From assembly GCA_947503175.1 (NCBI GenBank), contig CANNCO010000002.1:372001-436000 (forward strand): a stretch of 64,000 bases of DNA, in the 5' to 3' direction. The position numbers were made by a program, and so were the translations under genes. The notes under the pieces are model-generated. The model ran no database searches, was not told the DNA's origin, and was given only the letters and a program-made list of their open reading frames with translations. The stretch comes from an uncultured Paracoccaceae bacterium. GTDB taxonomy: Bacteria; Pseudomonadota; Alphaproteobacteria; Rhodobacterales; Rhodobacteraceae. Below, one piece after another: positions 1-10,735 of this stretch (position 1 is the stretch's first letter; each line of letters begins with the position of its first letter).

Positions 1-273
1 TCGGTTCTGGAAACCACCGCCCCCGGCGCGGTTCTGTCGCGCAAGGACGCGCTGATGGGCGCCATGGGTCCGGTCGCCGACGAAGACGGCGCCGATCAGG
101 TCCTTCTCTTCGTCGTCGACATCCTGAACGAAGAGGCGACCCTTCTGGTCCCGAACGATCTGGTGAAATCCGTGGCCGAGAAAAGCTTTGGCGCGACCGT
201 CTCGGGCGATACCGTGGTTCTGCCCGGGATCATGAGCCGCAAGAAACAGATCATTCCGAACCTCGCCGTCTGA
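1..273 (+). CDS. ppaC: Manganese-dependent inorganic pyrophosphatase, C-terminal part (partial)
   Basis: The left window edge cuts this gene; only about 90 C-terminal residues are visible, in frame 1 from the first base to a TGA. They match the DHHA2 domain of family II (DHH) pyrophosphatases: a run of hydrophobic strands (QVLLFVVDILNEEATLLV) and then the signature SRKKQIIP near the C-terminus. In this family that basic motif binds the phosphate of the substrate. The enzyme hydrolyses PPi to phosphate in the cytoplasm and pulls biosynthetic reactions forward. The catalytic DHH domain lies outside the window, so activity cannot be checked. Confidence 0.85.
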   Translation, partial: SVLETTAPGAVLSRKDALMGAMGPVADEDGADQVLLFVVDILNEEATLLVPNDLVKSVAEKSFGATVSGDTVVLPGIMSRKKQIIPNLAV

Positions 274-312
274 TCTTCAGCCCCGCTCCCGGGTTCCGCT
301 CTTCCGCAAATC

Positions 313-356
313 ATGCGCATGGTATGCGCATAGTTTGCGCATGGTTTCCGCATAGC
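313..356. repeat. Four 11-bp phased ATGCGCAT-type repeats
   Basis: Four consecutive 11-bp units are seen: ATGCGCATGGT (313), ATGCGCATAGT (324), TTGCGCATGGT (335) and TTCCGCATAGC (346). The core ATGCGCAT is itself palindromic. A period near one helical turn would put all cores on the same DNA face, as expected for a cooperatively binding protein. They lie 17 bp before the HAD hydrolase start. A closely similar array lies at 49032-49075. The binding factor is unknown. Confidence 0.75.
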
Positions 357-372
357 CCGAAAAGGCCGCTTG

Positions 373-1245
373 ATGACCCAGATCGTCTCTTCGCTCACCG
401 ACATCTCAGACCGCTATGACGCCTTGTTTTGCGACCTCTGGGGCTGCCTCCACGACGGCATCCGGCCCTTCCCCGAGGCCGTCGCGGCACTCCGCGCCTT
501 CCGTGAAAAGGGGGGCAAGGTCGTCCTCCTCACCAACGCCCCCCGTCCCCGCCACAGCGTCGAAACCCAGATCACCGACATGGGCGTGCCGCGTGATTGC
601 TGGGACACGATCGCCACGTCGGGCGACAGCGCGCGGCTTGCAATGTTTCAGGGGATCGTCGGCACAAAGGTCTACTTCATTGGCGAAGACCGCGATATCG
701 GCTTTTTCGAACCGATCCACCTGCTTGAGAATTGCCCTGAAATTCAAAAGGTTCCGCTGATGCAGGCAGAGGGTATCGTCTGCACCGGTCCGTTCGACGC
801 CAAGGCCGATCCTGACGTGATGCGTTCCGATTTCCTTTTGGCCAAGACCCGGGGGCTAAAGCTTCTTTGCGCCAATCCCGATATCGTCGTGGACCGCGGC
901 GAGACGCGCGAATGGTGTGCGGGCGCGCTGGCCAAGCTTTATACCGAGATGGGGGGCGAAAGCCTCTATTTCGGCAAACCCCATCCCCCGGTCTACGACC
1001 TCGCGCGCCGGCGGCTCGCCGAGTTAGGAACCGATATACCCGATGGCCGTATTCTTGCGGTCGGCGACGGCATCCTGACCGACATCAAGGGCGCTTTGGG
1101 CGAAGACATCGATTCCCTCTTCATCACCGGCGGCCTCGCAGCGGCGGAAACAAAAACTGCGCACGATCCGGATCCCGATGCTCTAAGCGATTATGTTAAA
1201 AAGGAAATGATCGAACCAACCTATGCGATAGGGAAGCTGCGCTGA
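373..1245 (+). CDS. TIGR01459 family HAD-superfamily class IIA hydrolase
   Basis: A 290-residue cytoplasmic HAD phosphatase-like protein. Visible HAD motifs: the nucleophile region CDLWGCLHDG (about residues 17-26), LLTNAPRP with the motif II Thr (about 53-60), GKPHPPVYDLA with the conserved Lys (about 200), and the acidic motif GDGILTDIKGA (about 233). These match the class IIA group (NagD-like), in which alphaproteobacteria have a TIGR01459 branch of unknown substrate. ATG at 373 is preferred; an in-frame TTG lies directly upstream at 370. It is preceded by the 11-bp repeat array. The substrate cannot be inferred. Confidence 0.85.
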   Translation: MTQIVSSLTDISDRYDALFCDLWGCLHDGIRPFPEAVAALRAFREKGGKVVLLTNAPRPRHSVETQITDMGVPRDCWDTIATSGDSARLAMFQGIVGTKVYFIGEDRDIGFFEPIHLLENCPEIQKVPLMQAEGIVCTGPFDAKADPDVMRSDFLLAKTRGLKLLCANPDIVVDRGETREWCAGALAKLYTEMGGESLYFGKPHPPVYDLARRRLAELGTDIPDGRILAVGDGILTDIKGALGEDIDSLFITGGLAAAETKTAHDPDPDALSDYVKKEMIEPTYAIGKLR

Positions 1246-1337
1246 CCTAGAATTCGCTGGACTTTCTGCGCCCGCGAAGTAATAAAGTTACAAATTCATG
1301 GCCATCAGGCTCTGATTATTGCGAAGCGGAGTGAAAG

Positions 1338-1781
1338 ATGTTGGACAACATGCCACGCGGCACCATCGTCATCGAAGACCTGGAGATCGGGATGACCCGC
1401 GATCTTCTCAAAGAGGTCACCGACCGCGATATCGAACTTTTTGCCGAGGTCTCGACCGACCGGAACCCGGTCCATCTCGACGACGCCTATGCGATGGACA
1501 CGATCTTTGGCGGTCGCATCGCTCACGGAATGTTAACCGCTGGCCTGATCTCTGCGGTCATCGGCGAACAGCTCCCCGGCCACGGCACCGTCTATATGGG
1601 CCAAAGCCTGAAATTCCTGGCCCCCGTCCGCCCCGGCGACATGGTGCGCGCGGTCGTCACGGTCACCGACATAGACTATGCCAAGCGCCGCGTGACGCTC
1701 GCCACCCATTGCGAGGTGGACGGCAAGCCGGTGCTGAAAGGTGAAGCAACCGTTCTTGCACCGTCCGGCAAGTTCGACTGA
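1338..1781 (+). CDS. MaoC-family (R)-specific enoyl-CoA hydratase-like protein
   Basis: A 147-residue single hot-dog-fold protein. The hydratase signature is clear: D41-R-N-P-V-H46, followed by the glycine-rich FGGRIAHGML stretch. In PhaJ-type hydratases this Asp/His pair adds water to trans-2-enoyl-CoA to give (R)-3-hydroxyacyl-CoA, which feeds polyhydroxyalkanoate or reverse beta-oxidation. The length equals that of single-domain MaoC enzymes. It stands alone, 38 bp before ribF, so the chain-length preference and pathway are inference only. A usable start is ATG 1338, preceded by GGAGTGAAAG. Confidence 0.85.
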   Translation: MLDNMPRGTIVIEDLEIGMTRDLLKEVTDRDIELFAEVSTDRNPVHLDDAYAMDTIFGGRIAHGMLTAGLISAVIGEQLPGHGTVYMGQSLKFLAPVRPGDMVRAVVTVTDIDYAKRRVTLATHCEVDGKPVLKGEATVLAPSGKFD

Positions 1782-1818
1782 TCTTGCACCCCCGCGCGGC
1801 CCCCGGTATCGGGGTGAA

Positions 1819-2751
1819 ATGCGGATCATCCGGGATCATCAATTCGTCGCCGCCAAAGATCGCGGCGCGTCTGCCGCCATCGGCAATTTCGACGGAATCC
1901 ATCTGGGCCACCAGACGGTCATCTCGCTTGCGGCAAAACACGCCGCACGGCTGAAATGCCCGACCGGCGTCGTAACCTTCGAACCGCATCCGCGCGAGTT
2001 CTTTGCCCCCGATACCCAGCCCTTTCGGCTGATGAATGCCGAGGCCAAAGCCAACCGGCTGGCAAAACTCGGGGTGGCCCGGCTCTATGAGTTGAACTTC
2101 AACGCAGCCCTATCCGGCCTGAAACCCCGGGAGTTTGCAAAAAACGTTCTGTCCGAAGGGCTTGGCCTCTCGCATGTCGTGATCGGCAAGGACTTCTGCT
2201 TTGGCAAGGGGCGCGCCGGAACCGCCGCAGACCTGCAGGAATTCGGCCGCGAAATGGGCTTTGGCGTTACCATCGCACCCTTGCTGTCCACCGGCGGGAT
2301 CGAGGTTTCCTCCACCCGCATCCGCGAGGCGCTGACCGACGGTCGCCCGCAGGATGCCGCCCGGATGCTGGGCCATATGCACCGGATCGAAGGCGAGGTG
2401 ATCCGCGGCGACCAGCGTGGCCGCGACCTGGGGTACCCGACGACGAACATGTCCATCGCGGGCCTGCACCCCCCGCGTTTCGGCGTCTATGCCACGCGGA
2501 TCGACGTTCTGACCGGCCCGCACAAGGGGCATTACAACGGCGTCTCCTCCATGGGCGTGCGCCCGATGTTCGGAGAGAACACGCCAAATCTCGAAACCTT
2601 TCTGTTTGATTTCCAGGGCGATCTCTATGGCGAGCACCTGTCCGTGGCCCTCGTCGAATACCTCCGCCCCGAAGAAAAGTTCGAAAGCGTCGACGCTCTC
2701 GTCACCCAGATGAACGCCGACAGCGCTCGCGCACGCGAGATCCTGTCGTGA
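1819..2751 (+). CDS. ribF: Bifunctional riboflavin kinase / FAD synthetase
   Basis: A 310-residue enzyme that makes FMN from riboflavin and ATP, then FAD from FMN and ATP. The N-terminal nucleotidyltransferase signature GNFDGIHLGH (residues about 23-32) and the ISSTRIR-like motif (VSSTRIREAL, about 165) are present. The C-terminal riboflavin kinase domain shows the conserved GDQRGRDLGYPTTNM stretch and the GVYATR strand. The start at ATG 1819 fits homologues, although the frame stays open further upstream into the maoC end. The stop overlaps the next start (GTGA), giving a tightly coupled ribF-ycgN-ltaE unit. Confidence 0.95.
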   Translation: MRIIRDHQFVAAKDRGASAAIGNFDGIHLGHQTVISLAAKHAARLKCPTGVVTFEPHPREFFAPDTQPFRLMNAEAKANRLAKLGVARLYELNFNAALSGLKPREFAKNVLSEGLGLSHVVIGKDFCFGKGRAGTAADLQEFGREMGFGVTIAPLLSTGGIEVSSTRIREALTDGRPQDAARMLGHMHRIEGEVIRGDQRGRDLGYPTTNMSIAGLHPPRFGVYATRIDVLTGPHKGHYNGVSSMGVRPMFGENTPNLETFLFDFQGDLYGEHLSVALVEYLRPEEKFESVDALVTQMNADSARAREILS

Positions 2752-3221
2752 CGGACCCAATCAATCGCGACGGCCTGCGCGACCGCTACTGGGAACGCGT
2801 GCCGCTCAAAAACATGGTCCCGCGGGAGTGGGAGGCGCTGTGCGACGGTTGCGGCAAATGCTGTCTGAACAAGTTGGAAGACGAAGAGACGGGCGAGGTC
2901 GCCCTGACCCGCGTTGCATGCCGGTTGCTGGATAGCCAATCCTGCCGCTGCGGGCAGTACGACATCCGGAAAACCCTTGTCCCCGAATGCATCGTCCTGA
3001 CGCCCCAGACGATTGCCGATGTGGCTTACTGGCTGCCGGAAACCTGCGCCTACAAGCTCCTCCATGAGGGACAACCACTTTTCGACTGGCATCCCCTGAT
3101 CTCGGGCAACCCCGATACGGTGCACCACGCCGGCGTATCGGTGCGCGGCTGGACGGTGCCGGAGTTCGAGGTGGATGAAGACGACTGGGAAGACCACATC
3201 ATCGAGGAACCGGGCATATGA
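2748..3221 (+). CDS. YcgN family cysteine-cluster protein (UPF0260)
   Basis: A 157-residue protein rich in conserved cysteines: CDGCGKCC (residues about 32-39), a Cys near ACRLL, SCRCGQY, PECIVL and ETCAYK. This spacing is the CxxCxxCC plus additional Cys pattern of the YcgN/UPF0260 family, presumed to bind a metal or iron-sulfur cluster; the biochemical role is unknown. The GTG start overlaps the ribF stop, and the stop overlaps the ltaE start (ATGA), so all three are probably co-translated. The C-terminus is acidic (DEDDWEDH). Confidence 0.88.
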   Translation: MTDPINRDGLRDRYWERVPLKNMVPREWEALCDGCGKCCLNKLEDEETGEVALTRVACRLLDSQSCRCGQYDIRKTLVPECIVLTPQTIADVAYWLPETCAYKLLHEGQPLFDWHPLISGNPDTVHHAGVSVRGWTVPEFEVDEDDWEDHIIEEPGI

Positions 3222-4267
3222 ATTTCGGCTCTGACAATATGGGTCCGGCCCATCCAAAAGTGATGGAAGCGGTCGTCCGAGCTAATGACGGATACGCGAT
3301 TCCCTATGGCTACGATGCGCTTATGGAAAAGGCGCGCGAGCATCTGCGCACGGTGTTCGAGGCACCCGAGGCCGAAGTGTTTCTTGTCGCCACGGGGACG
3401 GCGGCGAACTCGCTTGCCCTGTCGACGCTGGTCGAACCATGGCAAGCCGTTTTCTGTTCCGCAGTGGCCCATATCCACAGCGACGAATGCGGCGCGCCAG
3501 AACTGTTCACCGGGGGATCGAAACTGATCCTCGTGCCGGAACAGGATGCCCGGATCGACGCGGTCGGTCTGACACGGACCATCGAGGAGGGCCTGCCACG
3601 CGGTCTGCACTATGTCCAGCCGGGGGCGCTGTCCGTGACGCAGGTCACCGAGCGCGGCACGGTCTATTCGATTGATACGCTGACGGCACTCGGCCAGATC
3701 GCGAAGTCCTACAACATGCCCGTGCATCTCGACGGCGCGCGCTTTGCCAATGCCCTTGTTTCGCTGGGCTGCACACCGGCCGAAATGACGTGGAAGGCCA
3801 GCATTGACGCCGTAAGTTTCGGTGCCACAAAGAACGGCTGTCTTGGTGTCGAGGCAGTGATCCTGTTCGATCCCGACCGGGCTGCCGAGTTCGCGTTCCG
3901 CAGAAAGCGCGGCGCGCACCTGTTCTCCAAGCACCGCTACCTGTCGGCCCAGATGGCGGCCTATCTGACGGACGATCTGTGGTTGGACCTGGCGCGCGCC
4001 TCGAACGCGGCCATGGCGCGACTGGCCGACGGGCTGCGCGCCCTGCCCGACGCAACGCTGCTGCATCCGGTCGAGGCAAACATGGCCTATGTCACCCTGC
4101 CCCGCGCCGCCCATCGCCGGGCCGTTGCAGCCGGTGCGGAATACTTCATGACACTGGCAGATCTGGAAGGCGGCAAGGACGACGACCCGGTCCCCGCCCG
4201 GCTGGTCACGAACTGGTCGACCACCGACGCCGAGATCGACGAGTTTCTTTCCCTCGTTTCAGGCTAG
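3218..4267 (+). CDS. ltaE: Low-specificity L-threonine aldolase / beta-eliminating lyase family
   Basis: A 349-residue fold-type I PLP enzyme. The Schiff-base lysine is in SFGATKNG (about residue 206) and the PLP-Asp region is PVHLDGARFANA (about 168). The N-terminal NFGSDNMGPAHP is typical of threonine aldolases, which cleave L-threonine or allo-threonine to glycine and acetaldehyde. It is the last gene of the overlapping ribF-ycgN-ltaE set and ends 5 bp before the convergent isomerase gene. Substrate stereopreference cannot be read from sequence. Confidence 0.88.
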   Translation: MNFGSDNMGPAHPKVMEAVVRANDGYAIPYGYDALMEKAREHLRTVFEAPEAEVFLVATGTAANSLALSTLVEPWQAVFCSAVAHIHSDECGAPELFTGGSKLILVPEQDARIDAVGLTRTIEEGLPRGLHYVQPGALSVTQVTERGTVYSIDTLTALGQIAKSYNMPVHLDGARFANALVSLGCTPAEMTWKASIDAVSFGATKNGCLGVEAVILFDPDRAAEFAFRRKRGAHLFSKHRYLSAQMAAYLTDDLWLDLARASNAAMARLADGLRALPDATLLHPVEANMAYVTLPRAAHRRAVAAGAEYFMTLADLEGGKDDDPVPARLVTNWSTTDAEIDEFLSLVSG

Positions 4268-4271
4268 CGAC

Positions 4272-4871
4272 CTATAGCTTGCCCGACAGGTGCAGGTCCA
4301 GATCATCAAGCCGGTCCTGCCCCCAGAACCACTCATCCGTATCGGTAATATAGAACGGCGCGCCGAACGCCCCGCGCGTCACTGCTTCTTCCAGATTGGC
4401 CACATATTCCTCAGCCCCTGCCAGAAGGCCGCTATCGGCCAATGCGGGATCGAACCCGGCCTCGGTCAGGCAGGCCCGGATCACCGCATCGTCGGCAATG
4501 TCCCTGTCATCGGCCCAGCAGGACCGTCCATAGGCGTGCTGCAACGCGCCCAGATCACCGCCACCCGCTTTCTGCGCCGCGATCAGCGCATAGGCGGCGG
4601 GCGCCGGGTTCGTCGGCCAATGGGCAGGCTTGATGTTGAACGGCAGACCGGCCTTCGCCGCCTGGCGTCTCAACTCCTGCGCCCGGTATTCCTGCCGCGA
4701 AGGATGCCGTTCGGCGGGCGGTGTGCCGCCCGTCCGCGCGAACAGCGCGATGATGTCGAGCGGCTTATAGGTCACCGTACAGCCATGGCGCGCCGCAATC
4801 TCTTCAAGCCGGGTTCCTGCAAGGTAGGTGTAGGGAGAAATCGTCGCGAAAAAGTAATCTATGTGCGGCAT
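4272..4871 (-). CDS. 2-hydroxychromene-2-carboxylate isomerase-like (DsbA-fold) protein
   Basis: A 199-residue protein of the HCCA isomerase / kappa-class GST group. The N-terminus IDYFFATISPYTYLAG carries the Ser-Pro-Tyr that replaces the DsbA CxxC, and FNIKPAHWPTNP is also typical. Characterised relatives isomerise a naphthalene-pathway intermediate with glutathione. No aromatic degradation genes are nearby, so the true substrate here is unknown and a general glutathione-dependent role is as likely. It is divergent from prs and convergent with ltaE. Confidence 0.82.
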   Translation of the reverse strand: MPHIDYFFATISPYTYLAGTRLEEIAARHGCTVTYKPLDIIALFARTGGTPPAERHPSRQEYRAQELRRQAAKAGLPFNIKPAHWPTNPAPAAYALIAAQKAGGGDLGALQHAYGRSCWADDRDIADDAVIRACLTEAGFDPALADSGLLAGAEEYVANLEEAVTRGAFGAPFYITDTDEWFWGQDRLDDLDLHLSGKL

Positions 4872-4926
4872 TTGTCGCCCCCTTGCCCGGTCAGTTGTTT
4901 CCGCGACCTTAGGTGCGTGCTAAGCG

Positions 4927-4955
4927 GTGTCAACGTCACGAATCCGTCATATAAG
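4927..4955 (+). promoter_or_regulatory. Predicted sigma70 promoter of prs
   Basis: GTGTCA (4927-4932), a 17-bp spacer, then TATAAG (4950-4955). The match is four of six bases at -35 and five of six at -10. It would start transcription about 20 bp before the prs ATG, with GAGGGA as the ribosome binding site. Confidence 0.5.
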
Positions 4956-4980
4956 ACGGCTGCCCGAGGGACCGCTGCCA

Positions 4981-5997
4981 ATGCCGCAACAGATCGAACC
5001 CAAGCTTATCTCCGGAAACTCAAACAAACCGCTGGCCGACGGCGTCGCTCGCCGCATGTCGATGCATCGCGGGGTTAATGTGGGCCTTGTAGAGGCACGG
5101 GTCGAGCGGTTCAACGATGCGGAAATCTTTGTCGAGGTGTTCGAGAACGTGCGCGGCGAGGACATGTTCATCATCCAGTCCACTTCGAACCCGGCGAACG
5201 ACAACCTGATGGAACTTCTGATCATGACCGACGCGCTGCGCCGGTCGTCCGCCAGCCGGATCACCGCCGTAATTCCCTATTTCGGCTATGCCCGCCAGGA
5301 CCGCCGTACCAAGGCCCGGACACCGATCACCGCCAAGATGGTGGCTAACATGATGGTCAGCGCGGGGATCGAGCGGGTCCTGACGATGGATCTGCACGCG
5401 GCGCAGATCCAGGGTTTTTTCGATATCCCTGTGGATAACCTTTATGCCTCGCCCGTCTTTGCGCTGGATATTCGCAACCAGTTCAAGGACTTGTCGAAGG
5501 TCACTGTCGTTTCACCCGACGTGGGCGGCGTGGCCCGGGCCCGCGAACTGGCGCAACGGATCGGCTGCGCCCTGGCGATCGTCGACAAGCGCCGGGAGAA
5601 AGCGGGCGAAGTGGCCGAGATGACCGTGATCGGCGACGTAAAAGGCCAGACCTGTATCATCGTGGACGATATCTGCGACACGGCGGGTACGCTGGTCAAA
5701 GCCTGCGATGTCCTTCTCGAGGCCGGAGCGAAAGAGGTACACTCCTATATCACGCATGGCGTCCTCTCAGGACCGGCGGTCGAACGGATTACGGGGTCCA
5801 AGATGAAAAGTCTCGTGATAACCGACTCGATCGAACCGACGGATCCGGTAAAGAGTGCACGCAACATTCGCATCGTGCCCACTGCTCCGATGTTCGCCCA
5901 GGCGATCCTGAACATCTGGAATGGCACTTCGGTGTCGTCGCTGTTCGATCCGGCGACGCTGGAGCCGATCTACGAAGGCATGTATTCGCGTCCCTGA
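4981..5997 (+). CDS. prs: Ribose-phosphate pyrophosphokinase (PRPP synthetase)
   Basis: A 338-residue enzyme that makes PRPP from ribose 5-phosphate and ATP for purine, pyrimidine, NAD, histidine and tryptophan synthesis. Visible hallmarks: the flexible-loop and ATP region [14 protein letters not shown], the divalent-metal site [14 protein letters not shown], and the PRPP-binding loop [15 protein letters not shown] 4981 matches the family N-terminus ([12 protein letters not shown]) better than the upstream in-frame extension. A small membrane-protein gene converges just downstream. The 338-residue length is slightly above the usual 310-320. Confidence 0.96.
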   Translation: MPQQIEPKLISGNSNKPLADGVARRMSMHRGVNVGLVEARVERFNDAEIFVEVFENVRGEDMFIIQSTSNPANDNLMELLIMTDALRRSSASRITAVIPYFGYARQDRRTKARTPITAKMVANMMVSAGIERVLTMDLHAAQIQGFFDIPVDNLYASPVFALDIRNQFKDLSKVTVVSPDVGGVARARELAQRIGCALAIVDKRREKAGEVAEMTVIGDVKGQTCIIVDDICDTAGTLVKACDVLLEAGAKEVHSYITHGVLSGPAVERITGSKMKSLVITDSIEPTDPVKSARNIRIVPTAPMFAQAILNIWNGTSVSSLFDPATLEPIYEGMYSRP

Positions 5998-6001
5998 CGG
6001 G

Positions 6002-6148
6002 TCAGATCGCGCCTGCCACAATCACCAGCATCGCGACCAGAACGATGGCCAGCGCCATGACGTAATCGACCGGTGCGCCCCGGTGGCGACCCGCCAGGAA
6101 CTCCCATGCCTTGTCCCGACCCTTCCGGGTCTCTCTGTCGTCATCCAT
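6002..6148 (-). CDS. Small single-pass membrane protein, function unknown
   Basis: A 48-residue protein with a charged N-terminal half (MDDDRETRKGRDKAWEFLAG) and one C-terminal membrane helix (VDYVMALAIVLVAMLVIVAG). The ATG at 6148 is preceded by a purine-rich GGGGGCGGA and is preferred over the longer in-frame extension to 6238, which lacks such a site and looks non-coding. It converges on prs with a 4-bp gap. I do not recognise the family; the tail-anchor-like topology is inferred. Confidence 0.6.
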   Translation of the reverse strand: MDDDRETRKGRDKAWEFLAGRHRGAPVDYVMALAIVLVAMLVIVAGAI

Positions 6149-6276
6149 TCCGCCCCCACAGATGGTTTCTTGTACCTTAGCCTTGCCGGGCGACATGATC
6201 AGTATCGGTGCAGGAAACACTCCGTTTACCTTTGCCACCCGCCCGGACTAGGCTTCCGGCAGCAAAGGAGCATCCA

Positions 6277-7884
6277 ATGACCCCAGCCAAAGTCGCCGAT
6301 CTGGCCACACTCCCCGACCGCAAACCGCAATACGCCCTTGTGGGCGAGGTCGATCTTGTGGTCGTCCGTTTCGACGACGAGGTGTCGGTCTTCTACGGGC
6401 GTTGCCTGCATCGGGGTGCGCTCATGTCGGACGGGTTCGTGCGTGGCAAGGATCTGATCTGCGGGGTGCATAACTGGGACTACCGGTTGGACAGCGGCGT
6501 GTCCGCCTATGCCAATGACGAAGCGCTGCCAAAGTTCAAGTCATGGGTCGAGAACGATGCGGTTCTGGTCGATGCGGACGAGATCGCCGCATGGGCGCTC
6601 GACAACCCTCAGCCCTATAACCGGAACGCCTATCTGGGGCTTTACGCCGATCCGTCCCACAACGGCACCGAAGAACCCTATACCGGGCTGATCCAGCAAT
6701 ATGCGCGCGACGGCCTGTCCAAGACCGGCCACCATGGCAAGGTGGAATCCATGGGCGTGCCCCGTGCGGAGTTGCCCGATTGGGACGACATTCAACTCCT
6801 GACCGCCCAGCTTCACAGGATGCCGCTCTTGGATGAAGATCCGGTCGGGACCGAGGTCGTCATTGGACCAAACGCGCAAAAGCCCCTGCGCCTCGACATC
6901 CCGCTCTTCGTCTCGGACATGTCGTTCGGGGCCCTGTCGGAGCCGGCAAAGGTGGCGCTTGCCCGCGGGGCCGAGCTTGCCGGCACAGGCATCTGTTCAG
7001 GCGAGGGCGGGATGCTTCCCGAAGAGCAACAGGCCAACTCCCGTTACTTCTACGAACTCGCCAGCGCCCGGTTTGGCTTCTCATGGGACAAGCTCGAAGG
7101 TGTTCAGGCCTTCCACTTCAAGGGCGGCCAGGGCGCAAAGACCGGCACCGGCGGGCATCTGCCGGGCAAGAAGGTCAAAGGCAAAATCGCCGAGGTGCGC
7201 GAACTCGACGAAGGGCAGGACGCCATTTCGCCCCCGCGTTTTCCGGACTGGACCGAGGTCAGCCAGATCCGCGACTTCGCCGACGAGGTGCGCAGCCGCA
7301 CGGGCGGCATTCCCATTGGCTACAAGCTTTCGGCCCAGCATATCGAAAAGGATATCGATGCCGCACTGGAGGTAGGGGTCGACTACATCATCCTGGACGG
7401 GCGCGGAGGGGGCACCGGGGCTGCGCCCATCATCTTCCGCGACAATATCTCGGTTCCGACCATCCCCGCATTGGCACGGGCCCGAAGGCATCTCGACAAG
7501 ACCGCGCCGGACGTGTCGCTGGTCATCACCGGAGGCCTCCGGAAACCTGCCGACTTCATCAAGGCGATGGCCATGGGTGCCGATGCCATCGCGGTCTCGA
7601 ACGCCGCGATGCAGGCCATAGGATGTCTGGCGATGCGCGCCTGCCACACGAATAACTGCCCGGTGGGCATCGCCACGCAGAAACCGCATCTGGTCAGCCG
7701 GATCGTCGTCGACAAATCGGCGCAGCAACTTGCCAACTTCTTTCAGGCCAGCATCGAACTGATGCAGGTGATGGCCCGCGCCTGCGGCCATGATCACCTG
7801 TCGAAGTTTGGGAATGGCGACCTGACCACATGGGACCGGAACATGGCCGATCTCTCAGGCGTGGCCCATGGCGGCCTCACCTGA
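6277..7884 (+). CDS. Rieske ferredoxin-like domain fused to FMN-binding glutamate synthase-like domain
   Basis: A 535-residue fusion. The N-terminal 100 residues hold a Rieske [2Fe-2S] site: C43-x-H45 and C62-x2-H65, giving CLHRG...CGVHNWDY. From about residue 180 on, the protein is a glutamate-synthase central/FMN-domain homologue: SDMSFGALSEPAKVALARGAELAGTG, ICSGEGGMLPEEQ, KGGQGAKTGTGGHLPGKKV, DGRGGGTGAAP and ACHTNNCPVGIATQ. The classic GltB glutaminase domain is absent, so it is probably not a standalone glutamate synthase; the Rieske centre could deliver or accept electrons at FMN. Start ATG 6277 follows AAAGGAG. Reaction unknown. Confidence 0.85.
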   Translation: MTPAKVADLATLPDRKPQYALVGEVDLVVVRFDDEVSVFYGRCLHRGALMSDGFVRGKDLICGVHNWDYRLDSGVSAYANDEALPKFKSWVENDAVLVDADEIAAWALDNPQPYNRNAYLGLYADPSHNGTEEPYTGLIQQYARDGLSKTGHHGKVESMGVPRAELPDWDDIQLLTAQLHRMPLLDEDPVGTEVVIGPNAQKPLRLDIPLFVSDMSFGALSEPAKVALARGAELAGTGICSGEGGMLPEEQQANSRYFYELASARFGFSWDKLEGVQAFHFKGGQGAKTGTGGHLPGKKVKGKIAEVRELDEGQDAISPPRFPDWTEVSQIRDFADEVRSRTGGIPIGYKLSAQHIEKDIDAALEVGVDYIILDGRGGGTGAAPIIFRDNISVPTIPALARARRHLDKTAPDVSLVITGGLRKPADFIKAMAMGADAIAVSNAAMQAIGCLAMRACHTNNCPVGIATQKPHLVSRIVVDKSAQQLANFFQASIELMQVMARACGHDHLSKFGNGDLTTWDRNMADLSGVAHGGLT

Positions 7885-7917
7885 TCCGCTTTCGTCTTGT
7901 CCGAAATACGCCGGGGG

Positions 7918-7965
7918 GTTTGGGGGGCTGGCCCCCCAAACGGTCGCCGCCCGCCAGGGCGGCGA
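7918..7965. terminator. Two GC hairpins between convergent genes
   Basis: Two perfect stems in tandem. Positions 7918-7927 pair with 7932-7941 (10 bp, loop CTGG), and 7944-7952 pair with 7957-7965 (9 bp, loop GCCA). They separate the Rieske fusion gene from atpC, which is transcribed the other way. The sequence just before them (7899-7914) is a diverged copy of the dispersed repeat found at 17266, 38235, 52753 and 60140. A bidirectional terminator is the simplest reading; there is no strong T tract. Confidence 0.6.
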
Positions 7966-7973
7966 AACAAGGA

Positions 7974-8381
7974 TCAATTGACGGTAATGCCCATCTGACT
8001 GCCTGCTGCCAGCATGTCCGCCACCAGCTTGGCCGAAGCATCCGTCATCTCGGGCTTAGCATTCGCTTGCGCCTCGCGGGCACGGGCCACCAGATCGTTC
8101 AGGTAATCCTGCGTGACTTCTGCCTTCGGCATCGCGGCCTCGGCCAGCACCGTCGTTCCCTCAGCGCCGATCTCGGCAAATCCGCCGGTGACCAGATACT
8201 CTTCCGACCCTGACGCCGTCTCGACCGTCAGGATGCCGGGCCGCAGGGTCGTGATCGTCGGCGCATGGTCCGGCATTGCCGTCATATCGCCCTCGGCACC
8301 GGGAATGCGGACGGCCTTCGCCTCAAGCGAGGCCAGCCGCCGCTCCGGGCTGACAAGATCGAATTGCATCGTCTCTGCCAT
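7974..8381 (-). CDS. atpC: F1F0 ATP synthase epsilon subunit
   Basis: A 135-residue subunit with the N-terminal beta-sandwich sequence [11 protein letters not shown] and the conserved [15 protein letters not shown] loop, then two C-terminal helices. It sits in the central stalk with gamma, couples rotation to catalysis and can inhibit ATP hydrolysis. It is the last gene of atpHAGDC, 9 bp after atpD, and ends at the double hairpin at 7918-7965. Confidence 0.95.
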   Translation of the reverse strand: MAETMQFDLVSPERRLASLEAKAVRIPGAEGDMTAMPDHAPTITTLRPGILTVETASGSEEYLVTGGFAEIGAEGTTVLAEAAMPKAEVTQDYLNDLVARAREAQANAKPEMTDASAKLVADMLAAGSQMGITVN

Positions 8382-8390
8382 ATCGGCTCC

Positions 8391-10713
<2,323 letters not shown>

Positions 10714-10735
10714 CTATCCTGTCCCTTCGCGGTTT

